DNA of 64,000 bases. Source: Prostheceraeus crozeri. Its lineage: Eukaryota; Platyhelminthes; Polycladida; Euryleptidae. The stretch covers positions 806,001 to 870,000 of the forward strand of contig CAJQUW010010359.1 in assembly GCA_907163375.1 (NCBI GenBank), given 5' to 3'. The notes beneath the pieces are model-generated. The model had not been told where the DNA came from, ran no database searches, and worked only from the letters and a program-made list of their open reading frames with translations. Shown in pieces: positions 45,874-56,730 of the stretch (the first letter of the stretch is position 1; each line of letters begins with the position of its first letter). The position numbers were made by a program, and so were the translations under genes.

Positions 45874-46165
45874 CAGTCAGTAAATTTGGATCGTGATGAG
45901 TCGAACGGGATGAATAATATTCCATTCTCGGAGGAAAATGGAGTAAAATATAGATGTTCTTCACTTGACATACCTGTCTGCAACCTGACCGCTGAAGTTC
46001 GTATGCTTGCTGATGTCAGCTACTTCTGCAATGCGACCGCTCGTCCAATCACACAAGACAAAGAGAGACGAATATCTATGTCAATCTCTATCGCTTGCTA
46101 CCATTGCATACAATGGTTGGGATAGGATTATGTCCACTCTAGACTAATCTATGGTTTCACCCACG
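45874..46165 (+). repeat. repeat X, uninterrupted copy
   Basis: This copy holds in one piece the two halves that flank the Penelope-like element at 10135-10268 and 13286-13415. It contains CAGTCAGTAAATTTGGATCG, CTACTTCTGCAATGCGACCG (the insertion point in the other copy) and TCCAATCACACAAGACAAAG. No coding potential. Class unknown. Confidence 0.65.
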
Positions 46166-46365
46166 AATCTTCACATTCAAATCTTCACTAAGCTACTGTA
46201 TTTGTATTTATTGATTATTAGCTTCAAACTATTTCTGCGGGCAAAAGGATTGATTCTGTACAAACGATTTTATTGTGTTGTGTCACTTTAGTAAGGCAAT
46301 ACATCTGGTTCAAGTGGTACAGGCTTGGTTAAGTACTTAAAAGAACGACACATTTCTTCATATAG

Positions 46366-46746
46366 CTCCACGAATTGTCTGAATCGGAAGATTATGAGTT
46401 ACAGTTGCTTATGTTTGATGATGACATAAATCAGCAAGAGAATGAAAGGGAAGTTTGTGACGCGATGGAAGGAGACTGTACTGTCTGCCTGGTCGATTCT
46501 TTGAAAGGCGCATCCCGTAAATTTGTGACTAAAATAGTGAAGAGAATTCCAATAGAAAAAAATTGGCCTTCTGAAGAAATGCAATTTGAAATCGAATTTT
46601 TGAAGCCCACCATGAGAGGGGATCAGTTTTACATTACAGAAGAACCGAAAAGTCACATTACTGTAGGTATAATAGTGAAAATTCTTCCTAAACCAATGGC
46701 TGCTAGTGGAACAGCTAGAGCTAGAAATATTCTGGTATTTGACTAA
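46366..46746 (+). CDS. unrecognised protein end, possible last exon or mobile-element protein
   Basis: An open plus-strand frame of about 124 codons ends at TAA (46744-46746). It has no proper ATG at its beginning. A TATAG just before 46366 could be a splice acceptor, and the first in-frame ATG is near 46411. It reads ELSESEDYELQLLMFDDDIN (acidic), GDCTVCLVDSLKGASRKFVT and MQFEIEFLKPTMRGDQFYIT, and ends IIVKILPKPMAASGTARARN. From memory, 'x-V-x-FLK...F...PE...V...DIV-x-x-LP-P...R' is a C-terminal pattern in many transposon-linked and uncharacterised animal proteins. It is open and protein-like, with no sign of decay. No promoter or upstream exon found. Confidence 0.5.
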   Translation, partial: LHELSESEDYELQLLMFDDDINQQENEREVCDAMEGDCTVCLVDSLKGASRKFVTKIVKRIPIEKNWPSEEMQFEIEFLKPTMRGDQFYITEEPKSHITVGIIVKILPKPMAASGTARARNILVFD

Positions 46747-47214
46747 GATATGGAAATGATTGAGTTAAAGTAATAATCCACTTCCACCCGATGTTGTGTA
46801 CAAAGTTTGCTATGAGATTTTCTAACGATCTACATGTGAATGACCACCGCAGTAAGTGTTTTATAAGTTTTATGCTGTCTTTATACATGTATATTTATAG
46901 CTCTCAGTGCATTGTTTATAATTGTTTGAAATTCATGCTTCTATATTTGGTCAGTTCCTTAGGCCCATCAATGTCATAACAATCAGATTTATTTTCATTT
47001 TTGATAACCAATCTGGGGTCATGGAAGTATGGGTCCTATTACCCCTATCACATGGCTATGATAGGTAACGCGGACTGCATTTTATGTAATTAAGTGCTGC
47101 TACTGTATGCATTTGTAGTTGACATTACAGCAACAATAACATACTTGAAATATTTCAAACAAGTGATGGATGAGAGGAATTTTAAAAATTGGGGTCATGG
47201 GACCCGCGTTTCCC

Positions 47215-48330
47215 CTATATGACCATCAATAATAATAAACATTTATTTCCAAAAGTCAATGTCTCAATAATGAAAATCGTGAGACAAATAATACAAAGTG
47301 AGAAAGTGCATTTATGGAATAAAGTCATAACAAAATTGTGATACTGGATGAATGTTACTACACACAAAATCCATGATTGGAGAGCTTTGACATGCTTATG
47401 GTGAAGTTGCTTCCACGTAGAGTTGTTGTGATGATAGGAAGTCGAAACTGCTTGGAATGGGACATGATTGTTAAAGTAAGATGATGAAGAGGATGTGTTG
47501 AATCTGATATGATGCGTTGAAAAAGCTTGAAAGTGATTACTTTGCGATAAGTGTTTTTTTGTGATTAATCCAGCGGTAAGAATCGAGAACAATCACATTT
47601 GGAGTTCCTACATATAATCACATGAGCACGTCTCTGTATTCTCTCGAGATGTTCCTGCAACCTTGTTGACAGTTCAACAAACAAAGGGGGCCCGTATTCC
47701 AAAGTACTTCGAATGCAATTTTGATATATTATAGTTTACTGATCTTCTGTTAAAAAGTCTGAGCCGTCTTAAAACATATAAGCGAGATGCTCCTCTTTTG
47801 CAGATGTTATCGATGTGGGATTTGAATTTCAGCTGACAATCAAAAAAACCAAGAATGCGCAAACTGTCTGAAACTTTGACGTTAGGTATTTGGAATCTCA
47901 GAAAATCATGCTGAGATAAGTGGCGATTTGAGCTGATGAACATTTATCTATATTTTGTTCTGTGACGTCCACTGCGAGACCGCGTAAAGCAGCTCCGTCG
48001 AAACGACGCAGTCAGCGAATATCTGTCCCACCAAGAAGATATCGTCAGCATTCTTTATGATACAGGCATCTGAGTTTAGAGGCAAACTAAGATCCGAGAC
48101 AAAATACGCAAAAAGCAGAGGGCCACTGGAGGAGCCTTGTGGGATGCCACTTGTCATTCTTTCATGAGTACTGAATTTTTTATCAGAATTTTGAATGAAT
48201 GTTATGGAGTAACTATCGAAATTGTCCTTTATCATCTTCATCAGCAAATTATGATCAATGTCAGCACTTAAATGCGCACCTCGTCAATCTTCTTTAGCTA
48301 CTTTCCTCTGTAAAGTTTTGTGCATGTTGG
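47215..48330 (-). mobile_element. LINE relic, same family as 20357-21640
   Basis: Minus strand, in order: MKMIKDNFDSYSITFI, the motif B block MTSGIPQGSSSGPLLFAYFV, the motif C region (IIKNADDIFLVG, where the 20-kb copy has YTDD), then FISSNRHLSQHDFLRFQIPN, LRILGFFDCQLKFKSHI and RGASRLYVLRRLR. Each block has a counterpart in the 20-kb copy. It is split over three or more frames. The 3' region ends in TTATTATTG-type repeats at about 47220-47240, as expected for a LINE 3' end. Confidence 0.8.
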
Positions 48331-48334
48331 CCGC

Positions 48335-49370
48335 CACGGGAAGATGCAATTTTTGAAGACAGATGTTTAACCATAAAATATGCATGAAAATTCCTTTAAA
48401 GCTCAGACCCCTTTAGCGCCTGGCAGTTGATTAGAGGTTTTGAAGCATTTCCTTTAACAATATTGAATTCCAATCATTTTCAGTACTCATATAAAAAGAA
48501 TACGTTCTTCATTTGAGAATTGATTTGAACATTGCAAAGACTATTTACATTAAATCTGATTAATTTATCCCGTTTACTTTCATTAATAATTCGTGATATT
48601 GCTTCTTTTCCTAATATGGGGGACCTTTCAATATTATTTATCTGATTTCACTTCGATGTTCAACAAAATCGGCAATTTAGTGTTGGTAAATACAAACCAC
48701 CAAAAAATCCATAGATAGATGAATAGTAATCAAAATTTCAAAATAATAATCTGCACCGAACCACCCTAAATTACGTCGCGCTCTGGTTAAAGCAAACCAC
48801 TCTGGTTAAATCGTAACCACTCTGGTTAAAGCAAATATCAGTATTGCATCAATCATCACAGAATTCACTTATACTATTAAATTTGATTACAGATTGCAGA
48901 CAACGTGAATGAGACGTGTGTGCAATACCATTTGGTGCTGAAGGACATTCAAATATTTACATCACGCATGAACGCAGTTTTCATCTGTGAAACTTTCAAC
49001 ACGTACTAACGCACCTGAGCTGAGAGATGATTTCCCATTAAGTTAAATCACTTGGTCATTCATTTTCACAGAAGAAACCACAGTGAAAGGCGTTCCAACG
49101 TTCAATGTTGATGACGTGGAAATACAAAAACATTGTCTGAATAAGAAAATCTAATGAAGATTGGAATGATCTTGAAAGGATGGAACGGAAATAAGGCGGT
49201 TGCAAAGCAAAGTTATGTGGAAAACGATGACAGCAACAAGGCATTAACTCCAAACAGACTTCCGCAGGTGTCATTTTCATCGGCTAGAAAAATGTCAGGT
49301 CGAAATAGGCTGCTGTCATTGCATGTGACTCTGTGAGACAGAAACTAGAGGTTTCAATTTACGATCTTTG
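48335..49370. other. intron; small tandem repeat at 48781-48839
   Basis: Apart from the tandem repeat noted separately I see no feature. Both strands of 49056-49336 carry short overlapping open frames without motifs. Confidence 0.3.
48781..48839 (+). repeat. three tandem copies of a 19-20 bp unit
   Basis: CTCTGGTTAAA begins each unit, followed by GCAAACCA, TCGTAACCA and GCAAATATC. It is a short local expansion. Confidence 0.9.
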
Positions 49371-49374
49371 ATCT

Positions 49375-49440
49375 CGTGTCATTGAAAATCGTCAGGAGCG
49401 AAATCTGAACTGGAAGTCTCATATCCGTTCAGATAGAGTA
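49375..49440 (+). repeat. SINE family A tail fragment
   Basis: GTGTCATTGAAAATCGTCAGGA and ATCTGAACTGGAAGTCTC correspond to the body of SINE-A. The head is missing. It lies just before a second, complete head at 49450. Confidence 0.5.
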
Positions 49441-49563
49441 TTTCAGAATGTGGTCTCCGTGGTACAATGGTTAAGTGCTTGGCCTGACGATCTTTGGGTC
49501 TAGCGGTGGAACACCGGAAGAGTAATTCTGCAGGAAAGGCATCCGGGCTGAGAGCATCGCAAC

Positions 49564-49846
49564 CACAGAATTAGATTGTTCTCGATCATTATTAAAATAA
49601 CTAGCAGGCGCACGAAAAAAAAGTTCACAAACTTCTCTGTAGAACTTGACATCTACTGTGTCTCTTTGTTGTGTGATCCGGTTGATAAGTCACTGAACTT
49701 TCGCACAATTTGGAGTGTTTAATGTTGCACTGACTGCTCATTCTTCGATTGATATGTCAGCAGATAATGCCATTTCATTAGCGTTACATGTTCCAATGTT
49801 TCCTTTCTAGTCAAACAGAGGAAGAGACGATCTTTCTATTTCTGTG
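49564..49846. mobile_element. hAT-like non-autonomous element (copy B), perfect 8-bp target duplication
   Basis: The ends are CACAGAATTAGA and TCTATTTCTGTG. The flanks are ATCGCAAC (49556-49563) and ATCGCAAC (49847-49854). It is an internally deleted form of the element at 8446-9231: the same first 17 or so bases, then a jump to the block starting TCGATCATT and the shared right half. It is 283 bp and non-coding. Confidence 0.88.
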
Positions 49847-49893
49847 ATCGCAACGCTTCAAAAAAAGTCTGACAAAGTCGGCACCGTTCAATC

Positions 49894-50135
49894 CATAGAA
49901 ATTGATGGCAATAAAGCCTCTAGAATTGAAGTTAAGCTTCATACAATGCACAAGCGCTGTGGCGCATAAATCGCACGCACTTTGGCTAAGATACACTTGT
50001 CAACGACCGCATAATTGGGTTAGAATTAAGCCACGAGTAATTTTAAGCTTTTCATTGGTGATTCATGCCCCAAATTAGTGCTCCCTGCGCTACCGCGACC
50101 CTCTAGTCAACTTCAAATAAATAATTTTTTCTATG
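49894..50135 (-). mobile_element. hAT-type MITE (copy B), opposite orientation to copy A
   Basis: CATAGAAATTG opens and TTTTTTCTATG closes the element. The flanks are GTTCAATC and GTTCAAGC, an 8-bp duplication with one mismatch. The sequence is the reverse complement of 8914-9169 along its length. It sits in the same SINE as copy B of the hAT-like element, 47 bp away. Confidence 0.85.
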
Positions 50136-51599
50136 GTTCAAGCCACCTGAGGGAGTAGATAGATTTATGCATTAACTGATTGGCTGGGTCATAGGATGAC
50201 AAAAACATGAACGGCACACATGAAGTTCGACTGGCATCCGCTACCAAATCCATATAAGCGAAATGCACAACTTATATACTTTTATTGCTTCCATCAATGT
50301 TTGGCATGCGGCTGGCTGAACAACACCTTAGTCTATCTTTCAGTGATATATCGGGTGATTCCATATAGTAACGGACGCTCGTTTACATGAGTTTTTTTTA
50401 GTTCTGCATGCAGTTTAAGGTAAATTAAATCTTTTGTATTTCATACACTTATTTCCTATATTAGATATTCATCTAGTAGAAAAATTAGACCGAAATTCGT
50501 ACTACAGCCAATATGACTTTCTTATGAAATCTATGATAGATTTGCGCAAAATCAAACCACAACCTATATGTAATAGTAGGTTACATGCTTATTTGAAAAG
50601 TGCAAAAGGTTTCAAGATAAATATTACAACAGTGGGCCCATTTGTAGTATTATAAAATTTCTAGGGCCCGGCGAGTTGGGTTTTTGTCAACCTCGAGTCA
50701 AGTCGAGTCGGGCAAAATTTTCATCGATATTAATACGCAAATATGTGTTTAGGCTTACTTAGGTCAATAAAGGCAATGAAGAGAATAAGAAAATAAGGTT
50801 TATGGCGACGCAAATTGTTGATCCAGTGAGTGGGTTATCCTTAGTTAGGTACAGTATATGTAATTGTGGACATTAGACATACATTAAACAAATTAAAAAA
50901 TTTCTATGCATGCAATCATTTATTTGAATTATTTTTGCAATATTTTTTAAATAACATTTTGTTTAAGCATTGAATGTATTTCACCTTGTAGGCATATTAT
51001 ACAATAATTATTAAGCAAGCGTGCCACTATTCTGAATACCGTACAGGGTGAGAGAGAGCATCGCTCAGTTACTATTAGGAAATTGACAAGAGATCAATTT
51101 CATCTTTAACGAGTTAACCTAAACCTGTCTTTTTCGCAGTTATGAAGTGCTGTGTCTAGTGGTCGCTGTTAAATGTCAGAGCAGGCCCTATTATTTTAAT
51201 ATCTATAGAAATTAACGGAGTTCGCAGTTTTTATTCAAGTTGTACACTATTGCAATATGCATTTATCGACTTTTGTGTATTTATCTAACAGTAAACTATT
51301 CAGTCTGTTGCAATTAAACAGCTTCTGTAGTTATTTATCACTTTAGAGAACAGCACATCAGACTATCTATCAATTGCAGCTAATTAATGTGACATTCCTC
51401 GAGTTGTAGTCTGCTGACCATTATACAGGCCTGTGATAAGCCTATGAAAAAAATTGAGGATTTTTTGTGAAAAATTTGAGGAATGGAAACGGAGCCTAAT
51501 ATGATAATTGCAAGAAAAACTACAAATTTTAGCACGGATTTTGCGCCAAACTTCAAATCATGAAAGCCATAACGAAGAAGGTAACCCAAGGGTTGACCA

Positions 51600-51960
51600 C
51601 ACCCCATTTTTTGAAGTTGTGTATATTGCAAAGGAATACTGACTTGGTCACAATCACTTCCCGCGTTGCTACGAAATCAATTTGTTGCCTCAAGTATTAT
51701 CTGCTTAGAATGTGTCGAACAGAGGATGTCAGATCAAGCTGCTGATATCGCTCTGCTTCACGCTATCGTCTCCAATTCAATGATGCTTGTGAGATTTGTT
51801 TACTGTAATTTTTTGAATGTAGGATATATCCTCAACCACATACATCTGGGGCTTTGCAACGATTAATTTTTACGGACTTTAGACAAATTTGGGAGGAGAG
51901 TAACCCATAAGTATAGAAAGCTTAAAATCGTTGACGGAATGCTTGTGACTTAAAAAAAGT
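51600..51960 (+). repeat. fragment related to the fold-back element at 5153-5705
   Basis: It shares TCACTTCCCGCGTTGCTACG-like, TGTCAGATCAA and AGTAACCCATAAGTATAG with the middle and right arm of the copy at 5 kb. Divergence is high and the left arm is absent. Confidence 0.4.
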
Positions 51961-54199
51961 CTCAGTAATTTATCATGAAGGATACGCCACATTACACACT
52001 AATTTATTAATTTTACTTTATGCTACATAAGTTTTGGTGGGTTTTGTTTACTTGTTAGCGTTTGATCACATCTCTCCGATCTACATTCAAATGAACATGA
52101 ATTCTCTCATACAACACAAAACAAGTGTCGGGAACAGGCTTGCCAGCTGAGTTGTTGGTCTCATACAGGCAAAGAGTGAAAGATTATCACCTCTGTTCGC
52201 ATGAAGTTGCGCCGAGATATTGACGTCCACATCTTGCAGTAGACCCAGGTTGAAAATCCACCAACCCAGTACTATGTGGTTCATTGTCTTAATTAATCTA
52301 AGTTCACATACAACGATAAGCAATGTGTGCACTAATTTCACACCAACCTGTGTTCAGCAAATTATGAAAACGATCTATACGTGAATAATTCATCCAGGAT
52401 AAATGTCGGTCGGCAGACCCTGGAAAATGTAGCTGCAAAAAGACTCATGAGATAGCAGAGCTTCATACGCTTCCAACCCCCACACGCTAGTGACCAGGAG
52501 GCATGTAGACACTAAATTTAGGGACCATCCGCTTTACCCCGTCGGATGTGTTCATGTTCAGTGGAAATAAAATGGAAGAGAGTGAGTGAAACAAACGCTT
52601 CAGTTGATAAGAGCACTGAAATCCAAGTGAGCTGGGCTACCTATATGTTATCATATAATGGATATGGAAGATCGATATCCTTAAGTTCTTTAAGAAGTAC
52701 AGGCATGCATTTAGCAGCCATATAGTCGCAGACACATATAAAGAAGGTTGTGAAAAAGGTCAAGATAATTAATGAAAATAATTGAATGTGCATTTTATTG
52801 TTGGAATTCTAAGCAATATTATGAAGTTAGAAGCAAAAAATTGCAGTGTTCAAATATACAATTTCTGTAGGTTGATCGCAGTGGTTCACTCATCAAATAT
52901 GTGAAAGCATTTAATGAGTGAGTTCGACAGACAATAACTTCGCCAACTTCTCTGCTTAGCAAAATAAGTCCAGACGAAACCAAACATCTGCAGCCCTGTA
53001 CCTTGCAGAAATGAAAACGACATTCAACGTATTCAACGTAACAAAGTGCGTCAATGTAACAAAATTAAAAAACAAGCTGACGACTGGTTAATTTTTGATG
53101 TGCTAAATATGACATGGCTAAAAGAAAATCATTATATCCTAAAATGTCTAGAAATTTAAAAATACTTACTAAAAGGACAAGCAACGGTTTTCCTCTCCTC
53201 ATGTGAAATGAATTGGTGAGTAAGTCGCTCTTTTCAAAATTATGTTTAATACTTATATATTGAAAATATTCTATTTAACAGTCTGCCCATGCAGATAATA
53301 AAAGGACAGGTCTGTTTCCAATCAAAATATCAGATCTAGCTAGCACAGCGGGATTACGCTATCTAAAATCTACCAAGTGTGTGAGAGAAAAATCATTAAG
53401 TTATAAATCATGAGGAGAAAAAGAAAAGAAATAAATCATGAGTGATTCATGATTAGCAGCATGGATGTAGGGTACATGTTACAGGATTCTATCTTAGCTT
53501 CTTGCTGGAAGTTGACACATCATCGCCATTCGCCAAAAAACAATGCATTATCCGACATTTAGTCTGTAGTGTGTCGTATTTGAGGAATTTCTCATAGTTA
53601 AGATATATTTGAGGAATTTTTGAAGATTTGAGGAGTAATCACAGACCTGCATTATATCATCTTGCACTCGTCTTTATGAGAAACCTGTTTACCTAAGTTG
53701 ATGAGTGCAATTTTTTGTGAGTAGTGTAGTGAATCAAAATAGAAAAAAACGTTTTTCATTTTTTGACAAATTATGATGACAATACACATGCGCATTTTTA
53801 CTAAAACACAAATTTTTACAAATTACGATTTCTGAACAGCTGCCAGAGTGAGCATTTACGTGGGTGAGACAGACTAAAAATAGCAGATAAACTGTCTGAT
53901 AAGCTAAAATAACAGGTCGGAATTGCGTTTTGCAAAGATAAGTTTTTGAGATAGGAATGATTAATCTTCTCCCTTTCGCTGATGTGATTGGCCGTCGTCT
54001 AATGTGACTGAATTTAGGGAACAATTAATTGCAACTTCAACAATATTACTGTGACCAGGCTGTGACCAAAACATAACGCTGAATAAAAACACTAAAGTAG
54101 TAAATCATCAAAGAAATTCAATGTAGTTGAAATAAGAAAGTTATGCAAACACGAGATATTTTTACACATGTTCGCCAACTTGATTAAAATATTTATGGT

Positions 54200-54217
54200 C
54201 GTTCGAGTACTCGAACG
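54200..54217. repeat. 18-bp perfect palindrome near the hAT-like right end
   Basis: CGTTCGAGTACTCGAACG is exactly self-complementary and repeats the CGAGTACT/AGTACTCGAG words seen again at 54240-54280. It is a plausible subterminal binding site for the transposase. Confidence 0.7.
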
Positions 54218-55030
54218 ATATAACAAAATGTCTAGTCGAGTCCAGTACTCGAGCGGTCAAACTCGAAATCTGAGTCGAGCACTCGCAGGGCCCTAAAAAT
54301 ATCCTTATATTTCAAATAGAGAGTTTGTAGATACCGTTCATTATCAATTTCTCATGATTTTGGGCATTAGTCGACGTAGTTATTAAACAGTTACAGAAAC
54401 ATCAATTAAAGTTTTCAACGTTGATGTTGATGCTTACGTGGAATTGCCCTATCCGCGTCCTTTTCCTCATTTGCGTCAAAATTTGTCATCCTTCGTTTGG
54501 CATTTTGGACATGCTTGGGTGCTCTTTATTTTGTGCTAGCTTTTCGTTTGTTCTGTTTGCATGGGATTCTTTTTCATAATTCTGTGCACTCGAAGCTGCT
54601 TGCATATATTTGCATGCCTCGACTTGTTTTGAATTGTTTTTTTTTTAATATATTTGCAAATTGTTTTGAATTGCGCAACACATTGATGCAAATGGAAATA
54701 TTAGTAACAAATGATTAACAACTTATTGCACAAGTTGTCTTAAATCAAGTTAACTGCACGTGCTAGTCTTATTTTCTAAACCTAGAAAATAAATCCTGAA
54801 AGAAAGAAAGTGGAGGTCGAGAACAATCTCACAAAAAATAGTCACATTTTAATGCATCGTTATTAAATATCATTTCGTCATATTTTTACTTTGATGCATA
54901 CTACTTGATTGCGATTTGAAATTAAGTTTAGAATCCTGAAAATCCTCTATAGGTTAACCAGTCAGAAACAAACATCTATTTATCTCAACTTTAACTCCTT
55001 TTCATAGTTTGTTACTATCACCAGCGAATG

Positions 55031-55222
55031 TGTGGTCTCTGTGGCACAGTGGTTAAGTGCTAGGTCTCGCGATCTTTCGGTCTAGAAGTCGAACCCCGAA
55101 AGTGTCATTGGAAGTCGTCAGGAAGGGCATCCGGACTAAAAGATCACAGCGCACCAGATTAAAGTCTGTCTATGTCAACACCGTCCAAGCTGCCAGTAAG
55201 GATGAGTAGTGATGTTAAACCA
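55031..55222 (+). repeat. SINE family A, well-preserved plus-strand copy
   Basis: It has A box GTGGCACAGTGGTTAAGTGC, B box GGTCTAGAAGTCGAACCCCG, GTCATTGGAAGTCGTCAGGA, GGGCATCCGGACTAAAAG and an AGTAGTGATGTTAAA end. It lies about 150 bp from the exon at 55370. Confidence 0.88.
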
Positions 55223-55369
55223 ATCATTCATTACCAGCAACGAATTTCAGTTAAAAGTATGGCAGAATAGAGGAGACGTATAGAAAGCAATCGTTTTCAA
55301 GTGCATTCCTCTGACTGCCTGATGACAAGCACGAAATCTTGATAATGGCGTTCATAAGCACGAGCTTAC

Positions 55370-55630
55370 CAGTCTGCGCTTGAAAATCTTCCTTGCCGGT
55401 TTCGTGTGTGTTGAAAACTGGCTGTCGTGGCACTGGGTTAGGACGCGGAGTTGCCCATCGGTCAGTCAAATGGTTGCTTTCCACTTCAGCGATTCCTTCG
55501 AGACCGGGTACTTGCTGACGAAGAAATGTCGTCATTTGAACTTCTGATGGTCGCGTCAGACCGGTACTAAGATCGGGTGGAAAATTTTGGCTTCGAGCTG
55601 TCAATTCAGCCTCCAAATTAGCACGAAGAC
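55370..55630 (-). CDS. first long exon of an unrecognised Arg/Pro-rich protein
   Basis: Acceptor CGTTGTTTTCAG and donor GCAGACTG|GTAAGC on the minus strand. It is 261 bp, enters with two bases and leaves with one. It reads LRANLEAELTARSQNFPPDL, then SEVQMTTFLRQQVPGLEGIA and TDRWATPRPNPVPRQPVFNT. It is clearly GC-richer than the flanks and open throughout. The beginning is helical and the second half Pro-rich. If 57126-57135 is the first coding exon, the protein starts MQLG. Otherwise an upstream exon lies outside or unseen. No known family. Confidence 0.8.
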
Positions 55631-55639
55631 CTGAAAACA

Positions 55640-56298
55640 ACGATTTTCAACAGTTAATAAATGACTGTAAATTTTCACCTCAAAAATGCCGCTACACAAA
55701 GAATGATAGCAGAATGTGCATAAAAACTGCAGTACAGAATGTTTTCCTAAAAATTAATGCACACTTATCCAGACTGTGGCAACGATAAACTGTCTTTCAC
55801 TTTAAAACAGAGACATTGTGATCAGAGAAGATATACGAAGAAACCAACCTTGATGATGATAATGCTATGAATTTAGAGAAGGAAACCTCGACAGAAAATT
55901 TCAGTTCCGTGGCAGCCTGGGCACAGAGAAGTCTGCAGCCTTCACATATACATTGCTATATATAACAACCATATCATCAGATGAGACAGACTTAAAAATC
56001 ACTGACATGAGAATATATGAGTATATTGTCAGTGATTATGAGAATGTATATGAGAATATATCAGTAGCTTCGGGACCACTTTCACTTAGCAAAGAAAACC
56101 ATTAACTCCATCCTCTTACGCAAAATAACAGAAGTGCTGTCTTCACCACGGACAAAGACACTACACAGCAACCCAACATGACATTAAAACAAACACACCC
56201 TCAACTTGTCGGCACATGTCTCGCACACGAACAAACAACAAAATCATTGTAGGACTTCCCGCCCATAGTTCACAAATCAGAACAAATAACTCCTTTTG
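55640..56298. other. intron, nothing recognised
   Basis: AT-rich intron between the possible first exon and the exon at 55370-55630. A short ATGAGAATATAT(G/C)AG duplication occurs near 56007-56060. Confidence 0.35.
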
Positions 56299-56545
56299 TA
56301 CCGTCAACGTGGCCAAGTGAAGAAGTCCCTGGGTCAGGCGAGCTTGGTCGGGGATTGAAGGGAGTTGGTGTCTTATATTGACTTGATCGCTGTCATTCTC
56401 TTTAGATATTCAATATACTGCGACAGACCTTTCGTGCCAATCTACTGTGTGACGTAGTCGAATGAATATGCTGATATGCTGTCTCGCTACAACATGATTG
56501 CTAGTAGTCTGTCAATAATAATAAGACAACAAACTGTCGATATCA
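56299..56545 (+). repeat. SINE family C, first unit
   Basis: Head TACCGTCAACGTGGCCAAGT with a shortened tRNA-like part, then TATTGACTTGATCGCTGTCA, TCTTTAGATATTCAATATAC and a long tail GTAGTCGAATGAATATGCTG. It is the reverse complement of 9240-9520. Confidence 0.75.
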
Positions 56546-56574
56546 CTTGGAGATGCCTTCACTCGCATTTTTGT

Positions 56575-56730
56575 TGTACCGTCAACGTGGCCTAGTGAAG
56601 AAGGTGCGAGCTCGTCTCCAACGCGGACTTCGGTTCGATTCCTGGGTCAGGCGAGTGCGGTCGGGAATCAAGGGTGCAGGTGTCTTTTATTGACTTGATC
56701 GTTCTCATTCTCTTTAGATACTTTAAGTAG
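56575..56730 (+). repeat. SINE family C, second unit with intact Pol III boxes
   Basis: TACCGTCAACGTGGCCTAGT (A box within) and GGTTCGATTCCTGGGTCAGG (a B box matching the consensus) are correctly spaced. The same TATTGACTTGATCG and CATTCTCTTTAGATA tail follows. Two heads in direct order about 280 bp apart match the inverted arrangement at 8.4-9.5 kb. Confidence 0.8.

Larger units (their letters stand above)
49450..50160 (+). repeat. SINE family A copy cut by two DNA elements
   Basis: The head (GTGGTCTCCGTGGTACAATG) and body (GGAAAGGCATCCGGGCTGAG) run to 49563. After the hAT-like element the SINE resumes at 49847 with AAAAAAAGTCTGACAAAGTC and CACCGTTCAATC. After the MITE it resumes at 50136 (AGCCACCTGAGGGAGTAG). 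The three pieces line up in order with 22414-22605. Confidence 0.8.
50662..54295. mobile_element. large hAT-like element, 3.6 kb, with 8-bp target duplication
   Basis: TAGGGCCCGGCGAGT on the left and ACTCGCAGGGCCCTA on the right form inverted ends. The flanks AAAATTTC (50654-50661) and AAAATATC (54296-54303) match at seven of eight positions. Many CTCGA/TCGAG words lie just inside both ends (GTCAAGTCGAGTCGGG; CGAGTACTCGA), like hAT transposase-binding sites. I found no transposase frame inside. The element carries a fragment of the 5153-5705 fold-back family (51600-51960). Non-autonomous or decayed. Confidence 0.8.

Noticed and set aside
56575-56730. A functional tRNA gene
   Set aside because: The B box is perfect, but the sequence recurs with the same non-tRNA tail at other loci, so it is a SINE.
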